Source: an uncultured Prevotellaceae bacterium (GTDB taxonomy: Bacteria > Bacteroidota > Bacteroidia > Bacteroidales > Bacteroidaceae). Taken from it: a stretch of 64,000 bases of DNA. This document shows positions 51,444-58,357 of the stretch, in pieces. The first letter of the stretch is position 1, and every line of letters begins with the position of its first letter. The notes below the pieces were generated by a model. That model was not told the origin of the DNA and made no database searches. It was given only the letters and a program-made list of their open reading frames with translations. The DNA lies in the NCBI GenBank assembly GCA_902784565.1, contig CACZVE010000003.1, positions 86,169 to 150,168 on the forward strand, given 5' to 3'. Made by a program: the position numbers and the translations under genes.

Positions 51444-53804
51444 ATGAAAAAGAAGTTTTTGCTTGGTGTCGTCTTTGCCCTTTCGGGCGCGATGACCATT
51501 TATGCCCAAATTCAGACAAATGCGGGCGTGCAGTATCTACAGTGTATGCAAAAGGATATGTCGACGGATTTTTATGATCTGTCGAACACCTATTTCTTTG
51601 CAGACTCGCTTGTGAGCTTTGATACGGCGAAGGGTGAGGGACTGGTGCAGTGGAAGCGTTATCGTATGTCGCCTCGCCAGGCGTTTAACCTCAATGGCTA
51701 CTGGCCTGTGCGCATGCAGATGCTCGACTTCCCAGATGCTGCCTACGAGAATGATCCAGAACTGAAGATCAAGATAGAGTGGGTGAGCCCCAGGACGGCG
51801 AGGATCAGGATGCTGACAACACCCGTCGAGCCGAAGAATACCGACCAAGAGGATGTGATGTTCTGCGAGGCATTCAAGGCGAATCACAGGGACAGACCCC
51901 ATGATCTTCGCTCCGCTACTGTCACAGGGGTCAGTCCCCATGATTCACGGGAGGCCATTACATATTCATCGCCTTACGGCAGCATCGAGATTCAGAAATA
52001 CCCTTGGAGGATTGTGATTAAAGATGCCAAGGGGAAAATCTTGACACAGACGCGTCATATCATCGATAACGATTCGACGCAGGTGAAACTCCTGCCGTTC
52101 TCGTTCATCAAACGTGGCTCCGACAACTCGCGTAGTATCAACCCTGTGCTGACGCTGGCTCCGGGCGAAAGAATATATGGCTGTGGTGAGTCGTTCACCT
52201 CATTAAATAAGGTGGGACAGAAGGTACACCTCAGTGTGACAGACCCCCAAGGCCCTGAGACGGATGGTCAGTACAAGCCCGTACCTTTCTTCTTCTCGAA
52301 CCGCGGCTATGGCATCTTTATGCACACCTCAGCCCCTGTGACTTGTGACTTTGGTGCCTCATATATTGGTGCAGACAGACTCTTTATGGCAGATGAACAG
52401 ATGGACTTCTTCGTCTTCTTTGGTGAACCGAAGGATATCCTCTATGAATACACCGAGATTACGGGCAAGTCGCCGATGCTCCCCCTCTGGAGTTTCGGTA
52501 CGTGGATGAGCCGCATCACCTATTTCTCGCAAGAGGAGGGACTTGAGATTGCCCGTCAGTTGCGTGCACACAAGATTCCCTCTGACGTGATTCACTTCGA
52601 TACAGGCTGGTTCGGTGTCGATTGGCAGTGCGACTATCAGTTTGCCAAGGATCGTTTTGAGGATCCTATGAAGATGCTGAAACAACTCTCGAAGGATGGA
52701 TTTCACACCTGTCTGTGGCAGTTGCCTTACTTCACACCGAAGAACCGTTTCTTCCCTGAGATCATCGAGAAGGAACTGCATGTGGTGAATGCTACTGGTG
52801 GCATGCCTGTAGAAGACGCTATCCTTGACTTCTCGAATCCCGAGACCGTCAACTGGTATCAGGAGAAGATCGAGGGCCTGATGAAGCAAGGAGTATCGAC
52901 TATCAAGTGCGACTTTGGCGAGGCGGCTCCTTATAATGGCTTCTACCATAGTGGCAAGGGAGGACTCTACGAGCATAACCTTTATCCCCTGCGTTATAAC
53001 AAGGCGCTTTGGGAGGTGGTGGAGCGTAATCATCCTGGCGAGGGCATTATCTGGGCGCGTTCGGCATGGGCGGGCTCTCAGCGTTACGCCCTGCACTGGG
53101 GTGGCGATGCTGCCACTAATAATATAGGTATGCTGGGCGATTTGCGTGGTGGCTTGTCGTTCGGACTCAGTGGCTTCTCTTTCTGGAGTCACGACATGGG
53201 TGGTTTTGTGACGGCTTCGCCTGAAGATATCTACCGTCGCTGGCTGCCCTTTGGCTTTCTCTCCAGTCACACCAGGGCTCATGGTGCGCCTCCTACGGAG
53301 CCTTGGCTCATCTCGGAGAGTTTCACCGATGCCTTCCGTGAGTGTGCTGAGATGAAGTATAAGTTGATGCCTTATGTCTATGCCCAGGCCAAGGATTGTT
53401 CTGAACGCGGACTGCCGATGGTGCGTGCCTTACTGGTGGAGTTCCCGCACGATCAGGGCGCCTGGTATGTCGAGGATGAATATATGTTCGGTTCTCAGAT
53501 GCTCGTAGCCCCATTACTGGAGAGTGGCAACAGCCGTGAGGTCTATCTGCCGAAGGGTATGTGGATTGATTATCAGAGTGGTAAAGTATACAATAGTGGC
53601 TATCAGACCATCGAGGCTGGTAAAATACCTGCCATCATCCTTGTGCGTGACGGTAGCCTTATCCCCCATGCCCCGTTAGCCCAGCGCACCGACCAGATCA
53701 ACTGGAACAAGATAGAGTGGAAGTCCTACAAGGCCGATGCCACCAAATGTACAGGCCTGCTCTTCAAGCCCGGTGACACGAAGATTCAGAACATCGAGCA
53801 GTAA
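51444..53804 (+). CDS. GH31 glycoside hydrolase, alpha-xylosidase-like
   Basis: 786 aa with signal peptide (MKKKFLLGVVFALSGAMTIYA), so periplasmic or surface. Catalytic nucleophile Asp490 in TIKCDFGEAAP and acid/base Asp555 in HWGGDAAT are 65 residues apart, as in YicI. Other marks: YGCGESFTSLNKVGQ, WSFGTWMSR and DVIHFDTGWFG. The KCDFGE motif and overall length favour alpha-xylosidase over alpha-glucosidase, fitting xyloglucan use, but no PUL partners are adjacent. Residues 146-169 come from a REP-like insert. Confidence 0.88.
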   Translation: MKKKFLLGVVFALSGAMTIYAQIQTNAGVQYLQCMQKDMSTDFYDLSNTYFFADSLVSFDTAKGEGLVQWKRYRMSPRQAFNLNGYWPVRMQMLDFPDAAYENDPELKIKIEWVSPRTARIRMLTTPVEPKNTDQEDVMFCEAFKANHRDRPHDLRSATVTGVSPHDSREAITYSSPYGSIEIQKYPWRIVIKDAKGKILTQTRHIIDNDSTQVKLLPFSFIKRGSDNSRSINPVLTLAPGERIYGCGESFTSLNKVGQKVHLSVTDPQGPETDGQYKPVPFFFSNRGYGIFMHTSAPVTCDFGASYIGADRLFMADEQMDFFVFFGEPKDILYEYTEITGKSPMLPLWSFGTWMSRITYFSQEEGLEIARQLRAHKIPSDVIHFDTGWFGVDWQCDYQFAKDRFEDPMKMLKQLSKDGFHTCLWQLPYFTPKNRFFPEIIEKELHVVNATGGMPVEDAILDFSNPETVNWYQEKIEGLMKQGVSTIKCDFGEAAPYNGFYHSGKGGLYEHNLYPLRYNKALWEVVERNHPGEGIIWARSAWAGSQRYALHWGGDAATNNIGMLGDLRGGLSFGLSGFSFWSHDMGGFVTASPEDIYRRWLPFGFLSSHTRAHGAPPTEPWLISESFTDAFRECAEMKYKLMPYVYAQAKDCSERGLPMVRALLVEFPHDQGAWYVEDEYMFGSQMLVAPLLESGNSREVYLPKGMWIDYQSGKVYNSGYQTIEAGKIPAIILVRDGSLIPHAPLAQRTDQINWNKIEWKSYKADATKCTGLLFKPGDTKIQNIEQ
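51881..51946. repeat. REP-like inverted repeat inside the GH31 gene
   Basis: GGGACAGACCCC (51889-51900) and GGGGTCAGTCCCC (51927-51939) lie between outer arms GAATCA (51881-51886) and TGATTC (51941-51946). It is read in frame and adds about 24 residues between MFCEAFKA and SREAITYSSPYGSI. Same architecture as the mfd element with a different core sequence. Confidence 0.75.
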
Positions 53805-53826
53805 TTCCTACACAACGTACATAGGG

Positions 53827-53852
53827 TATCACGGGGCCTGGCCCTAGTGATA
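53827..53852. other. Hairpin after the GH31 gene
   Basis: TATCAC and GTGATA enclose GGG/CCC, an imperfect stem 22 bp after the stop. It lacks a T-run directly behind it, so a terminator role is uncertain. Confidence 0.4.
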
Positions 53853-53897
53853 GCCTAGAAAAGAAAGAAACGTTCTGGGTTCACTTCAGTTTTTTAT

Positions 53898-54788
53898 TTA
53901 TTCCATAAGAGCGTTCTTTTCGAGCGTCCAGTCTTTGCGTTTGGACAGTTCGTTGTCTTTGCCCTTGAACATCTTGGCGGCCTCTTTGTCGCCCTTCAAC
54001 TGCCAGTTGAGCCACGCGAGAGCCACCACAGAGAACTCACCGCCATGAGGCTGGCGATAGGTGCCTCCGTGACCTACGGGGAAGTTGGCAGCGCAGGCGG
54101 CCACATGGTCGATACGATGGAAATCGTCCATACCATTGCCATAGGCGATGTCTGTCTCACCACCGAGAAGGTACATGACAGGCGTATGGATCTCCTTCAG
54201 TTTCGACTTCGGGGGCATAGGCATACCACCCACGGCGCTACCGGCATTATCGGCGCTGAAAAGACCGCTGTTACAGATCATCAGGGCCTTGATACGGGGG
54301 TCGGCACAGTTAAAGAGGGTCTGCAGACCACCACACGACATGCCTGCCACACAGATGTTCTTCACATCAATCTTATTATAATAAGGTGACTTAGAGTCGG
54401 CATTCTGCGCGATGATCCAGTCCATCGACTCTATCTGTTGTTCTGTGGTGGACATCGGACCACGATAGGGCTGATCGTCCATCGGAATGAAACCTGTAGC
54501 CAGCACGATATAACCGTAAGAGGCTATCTCGTTGAGGAAGTTCACATGTTCCCAAGGGGAGTTGGTGCAGGCACCATTACCCCACACCAAGACAGGCAGG
54601 GGGTTGTTCTTACCAAATTTAGAGAGATCCTGGGGAACAAAGATGGTGTGAGCCGCCAAGGAAGGATCATCTTGCATGATGGCCTTGTAGGGGCCTGTTC
54701 CACCGTCTTCGAGAATACGGGAAGCGGCATTCGCCAGTGTCAGCGACATAACGGCTGCAACCAGACAGAGCATTCGTTTTGCTTTCAT
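53898..54788 (-). CDS. Secreted alpha/beta hydrolase
   Basis: 296 aa with a signal peptide (MKAKRMLCLVAAVMSLTLANA). The nucleophile elbow GMSCG (149-153, Ser151), an aspartate in LLGGETDIAY (near 213) and His in PVGHGGTYRQ (near 240) form the triad. The oxyanion region is VLVWGNGACTNSPWEH. Resembles poly(ester)/cutinase-like and dienelactone-type hydrolases; the substrate is unknown. Downstream of element C, which supplies its promoter. Confidence 0.82.
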   Translation of the reverse strand: MKAKRMLCLVAAVMSLTLANAASRILEDGGTGPYKAIMQDDPSLAAHTIFVPQDLSKFGKNNPLPVLVWGNGACTNSPWEHVNFLNEIASYGYIVLATGFIPMDDQPYRGPMSTTEQQIESMDWIIAQNADSKSPYYNKIDVKNICVAGMSCGGLQTLFNCADPRIKALMICNSGLFSADNAGSAVGGMPMPPKSKLKEIHTPVMYLLGGETDIAYGNGMDDFHRIDHVAACAANFPVGHGGTYRQPHGGEFSVVALAWLNWQLKGDKEAAKMFKGKDNELSKRKDWTLEKNALME

Positions 54789-54827
54789 AATCTTGATAGT
54801 TTTTATGAGTTAATATGGTTTTATGCC

Positions 54828-54932
54828 GCAAAGATACAAAAAAGGTGAGAATTGAAAAGGTGAAAAGGTGAAAAAATGCTACGCCTTGTTGTTTTTTAAC
54901 TTTTTCACCTTTTCACCCTTTCACCTTTATAC
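54828..54932 (-). repeat. Octamer hairpin element C with promoter
   Basis: Minus strand: begins right after the sulP stop codon with AGGTGAAAGGGTGAAAAGG, core at 54900-54871 (AACAACAAGGCGTAGCA inside), complementary CACCTTTTCACC arm, then -7 box TATCTTTGC (54836-54828) pointing to the alpha/beta hydrolase gene. Core differs from element B at one base. Confidence 0.88.
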
Positions 54933-56621
54933 CAGTTGACGGGCACGATCTAACGCGATATTGATATGCGAACAGATATTGTCTTCGCCGAGCATCGTGT
55001 CGAAACCAGCTTTATGGAGCACAGCCTGAACGGTAGGATTCACACCCGAGAGCACCACCTGGATACCCTCCTGCTGTGACATCAGACAGAGGTTCGTCAG
55101 GTTGTGGATACCTGTAGAATCAACAAACGGCACTTTTCGCATCCGGATGATACGTACCTTCGGTCGTTGGTGGCGCAAGGCACCCATGATCTCCTCAAAC
55201 TTGTTACCTGCTCCGAAGAAATAGGGGCCGTTGATCTCATAGACCTCCACACCCTCAGGAATCGTCAGGTGCTCGAGGTTACCCATCTGGAAGTCGCTGT
55301 CTTCCTCGGCAGGATCGATCTCGTCGCTGATGACCTTGACATCGGTGGTCTCTGCCATCCGGCGCATGAAGAGCAGACAAGCACAGATGAGTCCCACCTC
55401 GATGGCGATGGTGAGGTCGAAGATGACCGTCAGCAGGAACGTCACCCAGAGTACGATGATATCGCTCTTGGGATTCTTCATGATGGAGGTGAAGGAACGC
55501 CAGCCACTCATATTATAACTCACGATGACCAGTACACCGGCCAGACAAGCCATGGGGATATACTGCGCCAACGGCATGAGGAAGAGGAAGATCAGCAACA
55601 GCACGGCCGCATGGATGATACCAGCCACAGGAGTACGTCCGCCATTGTTGATATTCGTCATCGTACGGGCGATGGCGCCTGTGGCAGGGATACCGCCAAA
55701 GATGGGCGAAGCCAGATTGGCAAAGCCCTGTGCGATGAGTTCCGTGTTCGAATGGTGGCGATCACCGATCACACCATCGGCCACGGTAGCAGAGAGCAAC
55801 GACTCGATGGCACCGAGGATGGCGATGGTGATGGCTGGCGACACAAGGCCCTTGACAACCTTCCATGTCAGTTCAGGCACCTGGGCCCCCGGCAACTGAC
55901 TCGAGATTGAGAAACGGTCGCCGATGGTCTCTACGGAGGTGACACCCATATAGTGTTTCAGCAACAGGGCGGCAATGGTCATCACGATGATGGCAATCAA
56001 ACTGCCAGGCAGTTTCCCCACCGCACTGCGACGGGAAATCTTCGGCCAGAGGGCGATGACAGCCACTGACCCCACTCCTACCCCGGCACTCCACCAGTCG
56101 ATGGTGGAAAAAGACCCGATATAGGCAATCCATTTCTCGATGAAGTCGGAAGGCACCTGCGTCATCGTCAGTCCCAACAGGTCTTTGATCTGTGTGGTGA
56201 AGATGGTCAGGGCAATACCCGAGGTAAAGCCCACGACAATCGGATAGGGAATGTACTTGATGATGGTGCCCAGGTGCAGGATACCAAACAGGATGAGGAA
56301 CACACCTGCCATCAGGGTGGCGATGGTCAGACCCTCGAAGCCATACTGTTGGATGATACCATATATGATGATAATGAAAGCACCCGTCGGTCCACCGATC
56401 TGGACCTTCGATCCACCGAAGAGTGAAACCATCAGTCCGGCCACGATGGCAGTGATGATACCCTTCTCGGGCGTAACGCCTGAGGCAATACCAAAGGCAA
56501 TGGCCAGCGGGAGAGCGACAATACCAACAATGATACCCGCCAGCAAATCGGTCGTAAACTGTTTCCGACTATAATTCTTCAACGTGGAAAACAGTTTCGG
56601 CTTAAACTCTAAAGTCGTCAT
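54927..56621 (-). CDS. SulP-family anion transporter with STAS domain
   Basis: 564 aa: 11-14 membrane helices (to about 410) and a C-terminal STAS domain (about 440-555, VRIIRMRKVPFVDSTGIHNL). SulP signature GLYTAI-like region here is GVTPEKGIITAIVAGLMVSL and GGPTGAFIIIIYGIIQQYG. Family members carry sulfate, bicarbonate or dicarboxylates; which ion here is not clear. Own promoter. Confidence 0.9.
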   Translation of the reverse strand: MTTLEFKPKLFSTLKNYSRKQFTTDLLAGIIVGIVALPLAIAFGIASGVTPEKGIITAIVAGLMVSLFGGSKVQIGGPTGAFIIIIYGIIQQYGFEGLTIATLMAGVFLILFGILHLGTIIKYIPYPIVVGFTSGIALTIFTTQIKDLLGLTMTQVPSDFIEKWIAYIGSFSTIDWWSAGVGVGSVAVIALWPKISRRSAVGKLPGSLIAIIVMTIAALLLKHYMGVTSVETIGDRFSISSQLPGAQVPELTWKVVKGLVSPAITIAILGAIESLLSATVADGVIGDRHHSNTELIAQGFANLASPIFGGIPATGAIARTMTNINNGGRTPVAGIIHAAVLLLIFLFLMPLAQYIPMACLAGVLVIVSYNMSGWRSFTSIMKNPKSDIIVLWVTFLLTVIFDLTIAIEVGLICACLLFMRRMAETTDVKVISDEIDPAEEDSDFQMGNLEHLTIPEGVEVYEINGPYFFGAGNKFEEIMGALRHQRPKVRIIRMRKVPFVDSTGIHNLTNLCLMSQQEGIQVVLSGVNPTVQAVLHKAGFDTMLGEDNICSHINIALDRARQLV

Positions 56622-56648
56622 AGTCTGTTAATTATCTTGAAAACGCTT

Positions 56649-56657
56649 GCAAAAGTA
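56649..56657 (-). promoter_or_regulatory. Promoter -7 box of sulP
   Basis: TACTTTTGC on the minus strand, 27 bp before the ATG. Confidence 0.6.
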
Positions 56658-56709
56658 AGAAAAAAGTTAAAAACCGCAAAAAGAATGAACAAGTTAATGG
56701 AAAATACCC

Positions 56710-56718
56710 TAAATTTGT
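56710..56718 (+). promoter_or_regulatory. Promoter -7 box of the Ala-rich lipoprotein gene
   Basis: TAAATTTGT; leader to the ATG at 56781 is about 60 nt. Confidence 0.5.
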
Positions 56719-56780
56719 TGCCGAAAATCAATTTGAGAGAATAGACAGTTCACATTTTTAATCATTTAAATGAAAACATT

Positions 56781-57368
56781 ATGAAAAAAATTATGTTCGC
56801 AGTGATGGCTATGTTCGCCATCGGTTTCACATCTTGTGGTAACAAGGCTCAGGCTCCCGCCGAGGCTGCCGCTGAAGAAGTTGTGTTCGACGCTGAAGAA
56901 GAGGCTTCTGCCAGCATCAGTGCTCTGACAGAACAGATCGAGGCTCAGGATGCCAACAAGTTCCAGGAGGTGCTCGCCACCGTACAGGAGAAGATCAAGG
57001 AGATCATCGGCTCCAATCCTGAGATTGCCAAGGAGTATGTTGCCAAGGTTCAGGACTTCCTGAAGGAGAATGCCGAGAAGATCAAGGCTTTCGCTGGTGA
57101 GAACGCTGCTGTTCAGACTGCTCTTGCTGCTATTACCGCTGCTCCTGCCGACGCTGTGGTCAATGGTCTGATGGAGGCTATAGAGGGTGCCAAGGATGCT
57201 GCCGGTGATGCCGTAGACGCTGCCCAGGACGCTGCTGCCGACGCTGTAGAGGCTGGCAAGCAGGCTGTCGAGGACAAGGCCAACGAAGTAAAGGATGCTG
57301 CCAAGGGTGCTGCCAACGATGCTGTTGACAAGGCTGCCGACGGCGCTAAGAAAGCACTGGGAATCTAA
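56781..57368 (+). CDS. Ala-rich helical lipoprotein
   Basis: 195 aa. Signal MKKIMFAVMAMFAIGFTSCG with lipobox FTSC. The mature chain is nearly all predicted helix; from about 130 it repeats 11-residue-like AKDAAGDAVDAAQDAAADAV units with regular Ala and charged residues, resembling apolipoprotein or LEA-type amphipathic helices. Codons are strongly biased to GCT/GCC and AAG, unlike neighbours, which suggests high expression. Function unknown; peptidoglycan-contact or membrane-surface role possible. Followed after 5 bp by the carbohydrate-binding gene. Confidence 0.8.
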   Translation: MKKIMFAVMAMFAIGFTSCGNKAQAPAEAAAEEVVFDAEEEASASISALTEQIEAQDANKFQEVLATVQEKIKEIIGSNPEIAKEYVAKVQDFLKENAEKIKAFAGENAAVQTALAAITAAPADAVVNGLMEAIEGAKDAAGDAVDAAQDAAADAVEAGKQAVEDKANEVKDAAKGAANDAVDKAADGAKKALGI

Positions 57369-57373
57369 TCAGC

Positions 57374-58357
57374 ATGAAGAGATTTTTTGTCATCATCACG
57401 GCATTCATGGCGACGCTCGCCGTGAATGCCGTTGATGATAATACGGTAGAGGTCGTGTTTAACGGCTCGGAGGCCACTGTCACGGTAGCCGACAATATCA
57501 GCAGTTATATCACCGACCAGAGCGAGGGCGCACACGTCAAACTCATCCAGAGCAACGCTGTCAACGACAAGGTTGGCGAGATCACCTACAACCTATCCGG
57601 CGTTTCCGCCGACGGTGAGTTCTATCTCGAAGGCGGTTACAAGACCACCATCGAACTCGCCGGACTGTCGCTGACCAACCTCAGCGGACCGGCTCTTAAC
57701 ATCCAGAACGGTAAGCGTGTGGCCATCAGTGCCAAGAAAGGTACGGAGAACACCCTGACTGACGGACAGGAATATACCGACGACCTGAACGGCTGTATCC
57801 ACTGCAAGGGACACACGGAGTTTCAGGGCAAGGGTTCACTCACCGTCGCAGGCAGTTACAAGCATGCCATCTACAGCAAAGAATATATTGAGGTAAAGAA
57901 CCTGAACCTGACCATCGTCAGTGCCAAGAAGGACGGCATCCACTGTAAGGAGTATTTCCTGATGAAGAGCGGTACACTGAATATCATCACGGCAGACGAC
58001 GACGGTATCCAGGTGGAGCTCAAGGGCGACACCCCCACAGCAACCACTGCCGATCATGACGACGAGAATACCGGTAACTTCTATATGGAAGACGGTGTAC
58101 TCTCCATCCTCCAGTGTGGCGGTAAGGTCATCAAAGCCGACGGTAGTGTCAACTTCACCGGTGGCTCACAGGACTTCGACAAGGATGCCGTCATGGAATA
58201 TGCCGCTACGGGTATCAGCAGTATCAAGGTCGAAGGACTCGGTGCCAAGGCCATCTACGACCTGAACGGCCGACAGTTGCCCGCTGGTAAGTCACTCAGC
58301 AGAGGTCTTTACATCATCAGAAACGGAAAGGAAGTCAAGAAGGCCGTCATCCGATAA
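57374..58357 (+). CDS. Secreted carbohydrate-binding domain protein (Cthe_2159-like)
   Basis: 327 aa with signal peptide (MKRFFVIITAFMATLAVNA). The body is a right-handed beta-helix of the Cthe_2159 type (GPALNIQNGKRVAISAKKGT, GCIHCKGHTEFQGKGSLTVA, KKDGIHCKEYFLMKSGTLNI), a family reported to bind polygalacturonate or cellulose. The C-terminal 40 residues (AIYDLNGRQLPAGKSLSRGL, then YIIRNGKEVKKAVIR) match the short sorting/anchor tail common in Prevotella secreted proteins. Abuts the next gene with no gap. Confidence 0.82.
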   Translation: MKRFFVIITAFMATLAVNAVDDNTVEVVFNGSEATVTVADNISSYITDQSEGAHVKLIQSNAVNDKVGEITYNLSGVSADGEFYLEGGYKTTIELAGLSLTNLSGPALNIQNGKRVAISAKKGTENTLTDGQEYTDDLNGCIHCKGHTEFQGKGSLTVAGSYKHAIYSKEYIEVKNLNLTIVSAKKDGIHCKEYFLMKSGTLNIITADDDGIQVELKGDTPTATTADHDDENTGNFYMEDGVLSILQCGGKVIKADGSVNFTGGSQDFDKDAVMEYAATGISSIKVEGLGAKAIYDLNGRQLPAGKSLSRGLYIIRNGKEVKKAVIR

